From Spizellomyces punctatus DAOM BR117 (Eukaryota > Chytridiomycota > Chytridiomycetes > Spizellomycetales > Spizellomycetaceae), in contig NW_015971539.1 in assembly GCF_000182565.1 (NCBI RefSeq), forward strand, positions 801,219 through 865,218: DNA of 64,000 bases, written 5' to 3'. A program made the translations under genes and the position numbers. Below the pieces are notes generated by a model that ran no database searches, was not told where the DNA came from, and saw only the letters and a list, made by a program, of their open reading frames with translations. Positions 47,235 through 57,532 of this stretch are shown piece after piece; within the stretch, counting starts at the first letter, position 1; each line of letters opens with the position of its first letter.

Positions 47235-49395
47235 ATGCCAATGCTCAATCCGGCAGCGAACGGTGCTGAGGGCACAGAACGGCAGCGGAGGAAGAAGACA
47301 TCAAAGAGCTTGCTGGATTTCTCACTGCATTTGGACGAGAATCGAACAATTTTCACCCCTGGGCAGAAGGTTGAGGGTCATTTACTCGTGTCCTTCTCCA
47401 TACCCTCCGAGGTCAAACTCCTTCGCATTCGATTTACTGGTGTCGTTCAGACTCAACTTTACAAATCCGACAACAGGTAACTCTCACTACGTGCTTGACT
47501 TTATTACACGCAATCTCATTCTCCCTCTAGTAGCTTGACAAGTCAGAATACCTCGACAGTCACACTATTTAAAGAAATTCAGACGTTCTGTGGTAGCGCT
47601 GTGCCTGGGGAAATACCAGAGGTTATCCCTGCTGGGGAGCACCGTTTTCCTTTTGCTTTTAGAGTCCCGCCGACTCAATTGCCGGCATCGTTTGAGGTAA
47701 GTAGTGGGTTGACTATCGCTATTGGTACATGAATCTAAGCGATCTGATGATCCAGGGACCATATGGTCGGGTCAAATATGAAGTTGCGGCAGGTGAGAAG
47801 TGAAAAGACATTCATCGTTAATCGCATGAATTAATCCTTGTCCGTGTGCGCAGTATTGGTTCGGCCGCACCATATGAACAAATTGACGTATCTCAACCTG
47901 ACGATTCCCTCGACTATGGATGCCACTGACCTCGATTTGATGCAAAGTGCAACCGCTACTGCGGAAGGTCCAGTGGGGTTTTGGTGGTGGCGGTCAGGGC
48001 ACTTGGAAGTGAACGTGAGCACTCCCAAATCGGGTTATGCGTCGGGTATGGAACTCGCAGCCAAAATACCAATATATAAATCAATGTTGATTGTGATCCT
48101 TTTTGCAGAGGAGGTTGTTCCAGTCAAAGTGGAAATCACGAATCACTCTGGAAGTGGTACAATTCTAAAGGAAGTGTATCTGAAGCAGCGTGCGACGTAC
48201 AAGACGTTCAATGAGTAAGTAGCATACCGTTAGTCATGCTACAATGGAGACTGACAGCGTGTTTAGGACACGAGGACCGAAAACGGAGCGCATTCACCGT
48301 CTCGCATTTACGGAGCATTACCCTAGTACGACCCGGAGAGTCAGTCGAGTCATAAATTTTCCCATTCCGTCTACCAATATCATGTCCCCATCCATCAATA
48401 CGACGATCCTTGACGTCACACATTTGTTGATTGTGAAAGTCTTGAGTAAAGCCAAGTTTAGTAAACCGATAAAAGTGGAGCTTCCCATTGTGATAGCGGG
48501 ATTTCCTGCTGTGTATTTTGACAATAACTTGACAAGGATGAGTGTGGACACCTTACCCCCTTATGAGCAATCTGAGACTGTGGGGAGACGGCGGAGTAGC
48601 ACTGTGTCACGACTCAGTCGGGACTTTATCCGTGGTCGGCGTTCACGATCCACTACACGAGAGCGAAGCAGGAGCCGAACCCGAACCTGGAGCATAGGGC
48701 GGAGGGGAAGTAGACACAGTGGCTCCAGCCAAGTTGGAGCGGACTGGGAACCGGTCGATGGGGTTGCGCCGGACCTTCCTCCTGTACCCGAACTGCCGGC
48801 GCACCTTCGAAGAACTGTCGTTGGGCTGCCCACAACAACCGACACGTTTGTATCTCTCCCGGTCACTCGGGCACGCGGTTCAACCATAAATGCAGAACAA
48901 GCCGCAGGGACATCGATGCCAGGTGGGGATACCGAGACGTGTGGCACGACCCCCGTCAATGGCCTATCGATGGCAAGACAGATGGAGCGGCACTCACGGA
49001 GGGCCTCTGTGGTCCTCACGACGGGTAATCATGGGATTGAAGGTGAATTTGGCAGTATTGGAACAAGAGTGCAGGAAGATGCTGTGGAAAGTACCCAAGG
49101 GGCTTCAATAGATGGGAAAGAGATTGCTGGCAATCAGGACGAAGCAACAGATCAGCCTTTGGAAAGTGCTTTGGAAAGCACAGCAGGTTCTGCTACGCAA
49201 GTGTCCAGCGTTAATGTTGAGCAAGACGGTGCAACGCACAGCGATTTAGAACCAGAGTCGGACGTTACGACTGTAGACGAAACCAAGAATGATGACACAC
49301 ATACATTTGAGCAAGCAAGGGAAGGACATGATGAGAACCCGTTGGTTGCGCTACGAAACAAGGATTCGGCAATTATCTTGGAAAACTCTTTGTAA
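47235..49395 (+). CDS. Alpha-arrestin (ARRDC/ART-like adaptor)
   Basis: Seven exons (47235-47476, 47531-47696, 47756-47792, 47854-48045, 48109-48214, 48267-49395, phases consistent) encode about 623 residues. The N-terminal arrestin sandwich starts with SLHLDENRTIFTPGQKVEGH, followed by LLVSFSIPSEVKLLRIRFTG, then IPEVIPAGEHRFPFAFRVP and GPYGRVKYEVAA. The C-terminal sandwich includes VVPVKVEITNHSGSGTILKE. A PY-like motif (LPPY) at about residue 350 would recruit a Rsp5/Nedd4 ubiquitin ligase. An Arg/Ser-rich stretch follows, and the tail is acidic and disordered. ART proteins direct ubiquitination and endocytosis of plasma-membrane transporters. The intron at about 48046-48108 is 63 bp without an in-frame stop, so its retention would leave the reading frame open. 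Confidence 0.9.
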
Positions 49396-49752
49396 AATAC
49401 TTTTTGGTTTTTGATTTTGATTTATTTGGGATGATTTTTATGTTTTTTACATGTTTTTTGAAGAATAGTCATCAGTTATATATGTTTGGATGATGTAAAG
49501 TAGATCGAGTGTATAGTATATAGTCCTGGAAGAAAAAAGTATTTTTATATCGAGTCTGGTTGTTTATCTTTTTTCATAGTGTTTTTATTGATCTTCTAAT
49601 TTCTGCCACGTAGTGTGCGATTTTGGACGATGACGATTATATGAGTCATCCCACCCATCAACGCATTCAAAAAGCTTGGCACTCAAGCGGTACTTGCATC
49701 AAAACCACCATCAAAAACCCATCCCATTGTTTATTTTTTTTTTCTAAACATC
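49396..49752. other. Intergenic AT-rich region
   Basis: T-rich 3' flank of the arrestin gene, with several TTTTT runs, and the promoter of the BAP31 gene. Nothing else is seen. Confidence 0.4.
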
Positions 49753-50619
49753 ATGTCGCTATTCAATCAGCTAGTATACTACATGCTCCTCACTGAGCTG
49801 ACATTTTACCTGTTAACACTCATTCCTTTGAGTTTCATCCCAATACCAACGTACGTGGCATCCCCACATTTCCTTACACACATGTTTCTAACATATGTTC
49901 CAAACAACAGCCGCAAAAGAATCATGAACAGCATCTCAACCCTCGCAAGAAAAGATCCAATTGTATGGACAGCACGGGTGATATTCCTTGTAATGGCACT
50001 CGTGTTTTGGGATACGGTGACGAGGTTGTATCGTATGGAGACTGAGGTGCATCCTAAAGAGGAGGGACATCATTCGCATTTGGATCCGATGGGTATGCAA
50101 GGTTTGGACATTTTGTGTTGTTTTTGGGGTGGGATTGTGATGGGGAGCTGATTTATTTTTTGTGTGTGTGTGTAGCGGATTTACAGCAAAAGGCTCGTCG
50201 TGTATGTTGAGATTTTTTGTAAAAGATTTTTTGGGATAACGATGGGGTACTAACATGTCATTACAGTTTTATACGCAACGAAACTTGTACTTGTCCCTCT
50301 TTGCCATTTTTATGATCCTGTACGTACATGCCATTCGGGTTTATTCGATTGATTCATCTCAACGCGATTCTTACCCTTGTGTGTTTTTTTTAGCGTCGAT
50401 TATCGTCGCGTCAAGGACCTCTACCTCCAACTCGTATACCAAGAAGAAATTGTCGATTTAAAAAAAAAGATTCGGATGGTGTCGGGGCAGGTTGAGACGT
50501 TGACGCATGCTGCTGCTGCTGTTGATGGAGAAAAATTGGAAAAGGTGATTAGTAAGGAAGAAGTGGATGGTGGTGGGGTGCGGAAGAGGGGGGTGGTGGT
50601 GGCTGATGCGAGTGAGTAA
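49753..50619 (+). CDS. BAP31 family ER membrane protein (Yet1/Yet3-like)
   Basis: Four exons (49753-50092, 50176-50201, 50267-50319, 50394-50619) encode 214 residues. Three hydrophobic spans are seen: MLLTELTFYLLTLIPLSFIP (residues about 10-30), WTARVIFLVMALVFWDTVTR (about 74-94) and NLYLSLFAIFMIL (about 128-142). The family core FYTQRNLYLSLF and DYRRVKDLYLQLVYQEEIVD are present. The cytosolic tail is a coiled coil (EEIVDLKKKIRMVSGQVETL). BAP31 proteins act in the ER as export or quality-control receptors. The C terminus reads VVVADASE, so the usual KKxx ER-retrieval signal is missing. Confidence 0.9.
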
Positions 50620-51120
50620 ACGGCGGGTTTGGATTTTGTAGGAGAGAGAGGGGAGGGCTGGTTTATGATGATGCGAGGATGTGGTCGTGGTTTTTAGGAG
50701 TTTTGGGTCGAGATTTTCTTCTGCTGTTTTTGCATATTGGGGTAATATGATTTTGTTTTGGACTGTTGCTGCACTTTCTTTTTCAACCACGCCATGTTTT
50801 GTTTAAACTACGTTTGCACTCAAGTTTAAAGTGTGGTATAGACCGAGTATTGATAAAATTCGACATCATCACCCATATTTGTTCATGGCATGATGAAATT
50901 CTTGCAGGGTGTGCAAGTGACATTCCATCGTTTTACGGATACGCCAAAAAAAAGGGGGATTTGTGCAGTGGTATTCTGTATCTCAGGCTGGATTTTTCCT
51001 TGTTCTCTCAAGTTGGTTTTTTCAAATACCAATAGGATATAAAAGTCCATGTTTTCGTAAAATTGCTCTAGTATTCTATTAACAAAACCCACACACACAA
51101 AACACACGATCAAACTCCAC
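50620..51120. other. Convergent intergenic region (BAP31 / PPR)
   Basis: Space between two converging stop codons, T-rich and A-rich tracts, no gene seen. Confidence 0.4.
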
Positions 51121-53322
51121 TTAGTCATCCAAAAACCCCATACCACCTTTCAACCCCCCCAAAAGCACCTCCCCCTTCTCCACCTCCCCTATTTCCCGAT
51201 ACATCCCAACAAGCCCAAAAAGCGTCTCATCCAAAACAACAACACCCTCACTCTGCATCTCCAAAAAAATCCATTCAGCAAGTTCATATTCCCCAAATGC
51301 TATATGATTCGCAATAGCCGCTCCAAAAGCCCTTGACAAGAACAGTGGGTGCAAAGAGAGGCGTCGTAGGTCTTTAATGTAATATTGGATCGTTTCGGTC
51401 GGGTAGAGATGGACGTAGAGGTCGTATACGACTTTAAGGGATCCAATATCAGGGAGAACGTCATGGGAAAGAAGAGTTTGAAGGACATCTAACGCAGAAT
51501 ATCGATCCCTCGTTCGAGCATAATACCGTAAAAGCGGTGTAACAACAATACTATTCGGCGTAAACTCTTTTGCAAGTTGAGTTAAATGGTTAATCGCCAA
51601 ATGAGGGGCATTGAGACGACATAATGCGGAGATAATGGTTGAATAGGCTACAAGGAGGGGTGGGTGGCGATGAAAGGGGGATCGAGAAGTTTTGACGAGT
51701 TTAGGATGGGTCCGAGAAGATGGGTCAAGTGTTAATCGCCGTAAAAGACGTAACGCAGTCTGCATATCACCCGATTTGGTAAAAGCGTGAATAAGGGTAC
51801 TCGTCAATACCGGGTCAATAAATTCAGAATGTTTGTTGGCCCATTCGGCGATCGACAGGGCTTTGGTATAATTTTTTGTGCGGATGCAGGCGTCGACGAG
51901 CATGCTGAGTATCACGGGGTCGGGTGTACCGTTTTTGGAGTCTAGGAGTTGGGTGTAGAGGGTTTGGGCTTGCTCGGTTTGACCCGTACGGATTAGGCTG
52001 TTGATCCATGTTGTCCGGAAATGACCCAATTTGTCCTTGTATCCCAATGATTGGTATTCTTGGATAATATCCAGTGCGGAGGAGAGGTTGTTTTGTTTCA
52101 TGTAGGCGGCGAGACAGCTGTTGAGGAGCTTGGGTGTTGGTACGAGGTTTTTGGAACGGAGGTCTTTGAGGAGGGTTTCGGCTGCTGGAAGATTGCCGAG
52201 TCGAAAGTGGGCTTCAATGAGGGATGTGTAGGCGTATACGGTGGGTATCACGTTGAGGGATGCGAGAGAGGACATGTGTCGTTCGGCGGCAAGGATATTG
52301 TCTTGGAAAACGTATGCTTCAATCAATGCGCCGTGAATGTCGGGGGTTTGGGGTACACCCCGTGCCGTCATATCATGAAAATAGGTTTGTAGCTGATCAT
52401 GAGTACCATGTCGACCCACAGCAATTAATACTTGTCGATACATTTCTTCACTGGGTACCTCCCCACTCGCAACATACGTCTCAAAAGCACTCTCCACCGC
52501 ACTCACGTCTCCCAATTGTCCAAAGGCTTTGATCTTTTGCGCAACCGCCCAGGCCGGTAACGGTCCTTCCCGCTCCACATCCTCAAGAATCCGCAACGCC
52601 TCTTTGGGTCCATACCGATACAAACACGCATCCACCAACATTTCATTCAATTTGGGCAAAAGTAACCCCCGCTCCTTGAATCCAGTGTACAGTCGTACCA
52701 GCCCTTCTAGCTTCGATGCAGATCCTACACGTTGTATAGCCAAGACCAACATGTCTACATCCGGTATCATGTCCGATCCCAGCATGGCGTCCACCCATTC
52801 GAGGGCTTTGGTATCTGAAAACGTTGACCCGGCATGCTCGACGAGTAATTTGTAGTCTTGGATACTCCATGGACTACCGTGTGTCCAGAGGGCTTTGAGG
52901 ACGTGTCGGATGGTGCGAGAGATTTCTTTGGTGATGGGGGCGGATTGGAGGAGGGTGAGAAAGTCCCGTAGGGTGGACGTATCAAGAGCCGTCTTACTCG
53001 CCTCGACTTGCTCAATCCCCTCGCGCTCGTAAAGAGACGAAAAATGCACACAAGCCACAGAAACATTTCCTTCCTTTACAGCCGTCCGAAAAAGCATTGC
53101 ATGATCCTCCCCGTCTCTCTTTCTGTCGCTTGTCACATTGCTTCGTACGTCGATCCTCTCCATGTCGTGCAGTGTGTTATCCTTGACTCCATTCAACGAT
53201 CTATGATTGTCCCCAGCAACCGCCAACCCCCTCCTCCCCCACAAAACTCTTGAACAAGAACCCACCACCCGTAACCTACCCCTCAACACTCTCGTCACCC
53301 CAATGACAAGGCGCATTATCAC
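51121..53322 (-). CDS. Pentatricopeptide repeat (PPR) protein, probably mitochondrial
   Basis: Single uninterrupted 733-codon ORF, unusual among its intron-rich neighbours. The first 40 residues are Arg-rich without acids (MIMRLVIGVTRVLRGRLRVV), a typical mitochondrial presequence. From about residue 130 to the end, 35-residue helical hairpins follow: TPDIHGALIEAYVFQDNILA, VYAYTSLIEAHFRLGNLPAA, TPKLLNSCLAAYMKQNNLSS, DPVILSMLVDACIRTKNYTK, DPVLTSTLIHAFTKSGDMQT, VTPLLRYYARTRDRYSALDV. At least twelve repeats can be counted. PPR proteins bind organellar RNA and control its processing, stability or translation; the RNA target is not readable with confidence. Confidence 0.92.
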   Translation of the reverse strand: MIMRLVIGVTRVLRGRLRVVGSCSRVLWGRRGLAVAGDNHRSLNGVKDNTLHDMERIDVRSNVTSDRKRDGEDHAMLFRTAVKEGNVSVACVHFSSLYEREGIEQVEASKTALDTSTLRDFLTLLQSAPITKEISRTIRHVLKALWTHGSPWSIQDYKLLVEHAGSTFSDTKALEWVDAMLGSDMIPDVDMLVLAIQRVGSASKLEGLVRLYTGFKERGLLLPKLNEMLVDACLYRYGPKEALRILEDVEREGPLPAWAVAQKIKAFGQLGDVSAVESAFETYVASGEVPSEEMYRQVLIAVGRHGTHDQLQTYFHDMTARGVPQTPDIHGALIEAYVFQDNILAAERHMSSLASLNVIPTVYAYTSLIEAHFRLGNLPAAETLLKDLRSKNLVPTPKLLNSCLAAYMKQNNLSSALDIIQEYQSLGYKDKLGHFRTTWINSLIRTGQTEQAQTLYTQLLDSKNGTPDPVILSMLVDACIRTKNYTKALSIAEWANKHSEFIDPVLTSTLIHAFTKSGDMQTALRLLRRLTLDPSSRTHPKLVKTSRSPFHRHPPLLVAYSTIISALCRLNAPHLAINHLTQLAKEFTPNSIVVTPLLRYYARTRDRYSALDVLQTLLSHDVLPDIGSLKVVYDLYVHLYPTETIQYYIKDLRRLSLHPLFLSRAFGAAIANHIAFGEYELAEWIFLEMQSEGVVVLDETLFGLVGMYREIGEVEKGEVLLGGLKGGMGFLDD

Positions 53323-53467
53323 TGTTATTTTTGACTGCGACTGTTAACCCAGGTGTCGTGGGATCTTGCATGTCGACGTTACCATACCAACAGCGCACGG
53401 AAGATGAGATAATCACGATCACGGTAGCGTAAGCCGATGTGACAGGGAGCATGTTGACAGCAGAGGA

Positions 53468-53763
53468 GGTTCTTCATTTGCAGAGTACTTGTCACCAATA
53501 AAGTGGCCATAAACTTTATGTGTTTGTGCAGTGTCGGATAGGAATGCTCACAATAGAGTTCCCTGTTGCATGTAAACGCCTCGAGAAACAAAAAGTTGAA
53601 CATATTTGGCTGCAATTGAGGGCAATCGGTCGAGATTTTTTATTGTTATTGTCGCGGTGAGGTTCCTCACAAACAAAGTGGTCATGACTTGCATGTGTTT
53701 GTGTAGTGTTGAGTAGGAATGCACACATAGAGTCGCTGCCTGCACGTTAAAACTCCTCAGCAA
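53468..53763. repeat. Two diverged direct copies of a ~105 bp non-coding repeat
   Basis: A segment beginning aggttcttca near 53468 (to about 53580) recurs beginning aggttcctca near 53661 (to about 53763). Shared stretches include aaagtgg(c/t)cat, tatgtgtttgtg(c/t)agtgt, (g/a)taggaatgc(t/a)cac and atagagt. Unit spacing is about 190 bp and identity looks like 65-75 percent. ORFs running through both copies on the minus strand share the words HSY(P/S)TLHKH; this comes from the DNA repeat, not from a gene. Confidence 0.6.
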
Positions 53764-53880
53764 ACGCATCAAATATCAAAAAAAATCCCACACATCGACA
53801 ATATACATTCCAAAATATCCAAAAAAAATATTAAAATATAAACAACTAAAAAAAATCCAATGCTTGCTCCAAACAAGCTA

Positions 53881-56800
53881 TCACACCCCAATCCCACAAA
53901 CAACAAACGCAAGCCACTCACACATCTCCCTCAGACCCGCACTTCCAACCCCCCCAAAATGTCCTTGCCCAGTAACACGCACCAAAACATTTATTCCAAC
54001 CTCCCGCATCTTGGCAACCCACTTTAACGGCTCATAAAAGCCTACACGCGCGTCTTTTAATCCCGTCGTGACAAATACTTTGATCTTCGACTTGGGGACA
54101 TTGTAATAAGGCGAGTAGTCCATCATGGCATGAAAGATGTTGATATTGTTTGGATTGCCCCATTCGTAGTACTCGTATGGGACCCATGGCATGGTGGGAT
54201 CAATCATATCGCCAACGGGGTCCACAAAGGGGACTTGAGTGACGACGAGTTGGACGAGACCGTTGAAACCTGATGAAGACACGGCGGAGCCTGTGATGAG
54301 GCCACCTGCACTTCGACCATAGAGTCCGATATGGCCTGGTAAGGCGACTCCCAGGGAAATAAGACCGGAAATGCAATCACGGACGTCAGAGAATGTGAGG
54401 TTTTTCGTAGTGTATTTGGCAGAGGTGTACCATTCTGCACCCAGGTCGGCGTCTCCACGGGGATGGCAAATCGCATAGGATATGTTGCGACGGAGGAGTG
54501 AAAAGAGGTGGGGAGACCATGTCGGGTCCTGGAATCCTCCGTAGGCGCCATAGGCACTCACGAGGATGGGTGTTGGGTTGCTTGTGGGTGGGGTGAGGAG
54601 GGAGATGGGGATAAACGTATTTGGTGTACGGGTGGACGGCACCCAGACGCGGCGTTCCGAAAAGGGTACGGAAACCGTCTTGTGCGTCATGCGTCTTGTG
54701 TCTGCGGTACCAAGGTGATGAACATATGACGCATGCGGAACCGTAAACGAGGAATTGGAAAAGAGGAGACAGGAACTGTTGAATTCTGTATAGAGCCGCT
54801 GGTCCATGTCTGTGTTAGTCCCAGGGAACAAAGAGTAGGTTTCCAGTGTAGGAGGGACCGGACGCGTCATGGATTGGGATACTAGATCGATGGTGACGAC
54901 TTGACGCAACCCGCGGACACGCACCCACGCGACCAGATGCAAGGAGAGGAGATCCATACGTTCAATGTATTGGGCATCCGAGGCAGGGAGGACGGGTTCG
55001 GGGGGTTTGTCGGAGAAGAGGGCCGAGATGGACATGTTGGAGGCGAGGGCTTGAGCTGTGGGGAGGCGGTGGATGGCATAGTTGGGTGCAAGGGCGTTGG
55101 TGAGAATGTAGAAATGGGCATGAGCGTGGTCGATGGTGTAGTGGATGGCGAGAGAGCGGTGGAAGAGGGGGGTGGCGATTGTAGAGTTGATGAGACGGAT
55201 TTCAGACGTGACCTGACCAGTGACCTGAAAGTAACAAAAGGCGCCGCCGTGAGTGGTGGACCCACGCAATATTTTGTCCAGTAAAACTCAAGAGTCAAAT
55301 GTGTGCCCACAAAGACAATACGCAACGTGTGTCTGTGTGTGTGTGTCTGTGTGTGTATGGGCAAGTTACGACCCATTATGACATGACGCACTGCGGGCAC
55401 CCACTCGGTACACGACAAGTGGTCATTCGAAACCTCTTTTCCACGACACGCACCTTGACAAACACAAAAAGACCATCACTGGTGGCATCCACAGCCGTCG
55501 TCAGACTCGGATCCTCTTCAACATACACCCACTCTGGTTCACCCCGTTCATCCCTCTTGTCTTGCTTTGGGCACGCACGAGCACACGCTCTCAACACCCA
55601 CCGCGGAATCCCCCACTGAGGATCCACGGCATTATAATACAAGTAATGCGCGCCGCGGTCCACGGCCCATCGCGCAGAATCATATGAAGGCCATCCGCCC
55701 CACATCTTGCCTGTTTTTGTGTCACGAATGTAGAGGGCGTAGGTTTCGGAGCCTGTTGTGTCATAGGAAAAGGCAATGAGGGAGGGATCGCGGGGGTTGA
55801 CTTCAAAGATGCCCGGAGAAAAGTAGGTTGTGTTTGGAGGGAGGATGGTGTTGTAGTCCAGGACCGTTTCTACAAAAGAGGCGAAACGATATGCAAACGA
55901 ACATTAGTGAGTGCATAAGTCTGTGCAACGAACGACAGTGAGTACAACGAGCACAACGACAGTTAACAGTGCGCTGACTCTTGCACTCGCCATCATTCTT
56001 CACCCTCTCCCTCCATGCGACTATGTGCTATCCACTCGCCGTAGCCACGACGAGCGTTAGCGAGTCGTGGTCCATCTCCATCCCAACCCCTCATCCCACA
56101 CTCTCTGCTATATCTCCATGACGAGCGTCAGCGAGTCTAGTCCCCAGCCCTGACCCTCAGTACTGCACAGTTCACCCAAGGAACTAGAAGAAAACCAAAG
56201 ATAGCAGCGCCATCCTGTAGACCACCACCGAGCGCCAACCTGAACGCTAACCAACCCACGAACCCTAACCCTAATCAAACTCCAACCCGAGTCCTAACCC
56301 TAAACGCTAACCCGAACCCGATGCGCTAACGAACCCTAACACTCACTCCAAACCCTAACCCCAAACCTAGCCTGAAAACACTCACCCTCGGGACCCAAAT
56401 CCAATGTGCAAAAACATGCTGTCTCATTAAAGCGCAATCTCCGAAATGTGGCGGGATAAGGGGCAGTGGAGCGAGTGTAGTAGAGATAGCCTCCCTCTTG
56501 CCAATACTGTGATACTGCCAACATGTCACATTCTGACTTTGCATAGAGATTGGCCCCCTCGAGTTCCTTCTGAATCTCGCCTTGTAGCCCTCTCTGCCCT
56601 CTTAGAGATGCGTCCGTGTACGAGTTTTCTTGCTCAATGTAAGAATAAACGTCTGGGTCCTGTGTGTTGCGTAGCCATGCATAATTGTCCTGTATGCGTG
56701 TGCCATGCAAATAAAAGTCAAAAGGTATGCGTTTGGGAGTGGGAATAATAGAGTAGTGAGATGGACTAGAAGAAGAGAGAGAGTAGAATGACCAAGTCAA

Positions 56801-56881
56801 GGACAAGAGAATAAAAACGAGTGTAATAAAGGGATAAAAAGAGCGAGTCGATTTGAAGAGCATGTGTGCAAGTGTTCCCAT
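53881..56881 (-). CDS. Prolyl oligopeptidase family serine peptidase (S9A, oligopeptidase B-like), membrane anchored
   Basis: Three exons (56386-56881, 55454-55869, 53881-55224) encode about 751 residues, the normal family length. The start is the ATG at 56881 or, six codons on, 56863. A signal-anchor (FITLVFILLSLTWSFYSL) lies near residue 20, so the catalytic part should be in the secretory lumen or outside. The beta-propeller region follows. The catalytic domain has VSAYGAYGGFQDPTW, the nucleophile Ser in GLYGRSAGGLITG, the Asp in TTGLKDARVGFYEP and the His in GQGHFGG. EYYEWGNPNN and QVPFVDPVGDMIDP are typical of the PtrB/PREP-like branch. It should cleave short peptides after Pro or basic residues. 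The first intron is exceptionally long (55870-56385) and carries telomere-like sequence. Confidence 0.92.
56042..56140. repeat. Two copies of a GACGAGCGTYAGCGAGTC element
   Basis: The 18 bp word gacgagcgttagcgagtc occurs near 56048, flanked by ccac and gtgg so that a ccacgac...gtcgtgg hairpin can form. It returns with one change near 56117. Both lie in the same long intron, next to the telomere-like tract. Confidence 0.55.
56231..56370. repeat. Degenerate telomere-like (CCCTAA)n tract inside an intron
   Basis: Within the first intron of the oligopeptidase gene the plus strand shows many ACCCTAA-like units: gaaccctaaccctaatc near 56260, gtcctaaccctaaacgctaa near 56292, gaaccctaacactc near 56331, and aaaccctaaccccaaacc near 56350. 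GCTAAC variants are interspersed. This is a diverged interstitial tract of the widespread fungal telomeric repeat TTAGGG (complement CCCTAA), not an end of the chromosome, because coding exons continue on both sides. Confidence 0.7.
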
Positions 56882-56978
56882 TTCCCAATGCCCGAATGCC
56901 CAATTCCCAATGCAAACGAGACAAGAGTGTGTGTGAATGTGTGAATAACACGTGATATGATCGTGATGACATAATAAT

Positions 56979-56981
<3 letters not shown>

Positions 56982-57012
<31 letters not shown>
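56982..57012. repeat. (GT)n microsatellite
   Basis: About 15 consecutive GT dinucleotides in the 5' flank of the oligopeptidase gene. An ORF through it (poly Thr-His on the minus strand) is an artefact of the repeat. Confidence 0.95.
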
Positions 57013-57016
<4 letters not shown>

Positions 57017-57268
57017 GAGAAAGTAAAGAGAGAATATAAGAAAGAAAAAGAATAAAATGCATGTGGAAATGAGAATAAAAAGAGCAATGAGAGTATCAAA
57101 TGCGATAGATATGAGAATAGAAATAATAAATACTAAATAATTCATAGAGTAGAAATGATTTCATTTAATAGTCTCTCTCTCTCTCATTTATGATAGATAG
57201 ATATATAATAGAGTGTGAATGAGAGAATTCAATAGAGATAGAGATTTCACACCATTACTTGTTGTTTT

Positions 57269-57364
57269 CTCTCTCTCTCTCTCTCTCTGTCTGCCAACTA
57301 GACGCTTATTCTCTCTCTCTCTTGTGTGTGTGTGTGTGTGTGAATCTCCCATTATAAACAGCTA

Positions 57365-57399
<35 letters not shown>
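57269..57399 (+). repeat. (CT)n and (GT)n microsatellites upstream of the zinc-knuckle gene
   Basis: Three CT tracts (57269-57288, about 57310-57322, 57368-57399) and a GT tract (about 57323-57342) lie 130-270 bp before the ATG at 57533. CT-rich leaders of this kind are common in fungal promoters and start-site regions of highly expressed genes. A regulatory role is inferred. Confidence 0.85.
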
Positions 57400-57401
<2 letters not shown>

Positions 57402-57532
57402 GTGGGAATATTTCATTCGTGTGTGTGGGAATATTTTTGACAGCTTCTGTTTTTCACGTGTTTCTTATTAGACTCTTGTTCCCACGCTTCTTTCTTCTTG
57501 CTTTTTACTTTTCATCCCATCGTTCTCTTGTT

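Noticed and set aside
53379-53772. Minus-strand ORFs sharing HSY(P/S)TLHKH as a gene pair
   Set aside because: The likeness comes from a non-coding DNA repeat; frames lack proper starts and there is no third-position conservation visible.
56231-56370. True telomere or contig end
   Set aside because: Units are degenerate and coding exons of one gene lie on both sides.
56882-57145. N-terminal extension of the oligopeptidase ORF to 57145
   Set aside because: It is translated from AT-rich sequence and the (GT)n microsatellite (poly Thr-His); the ATG at 56881 or 56863 directly before the signal-anchor is far more likely.
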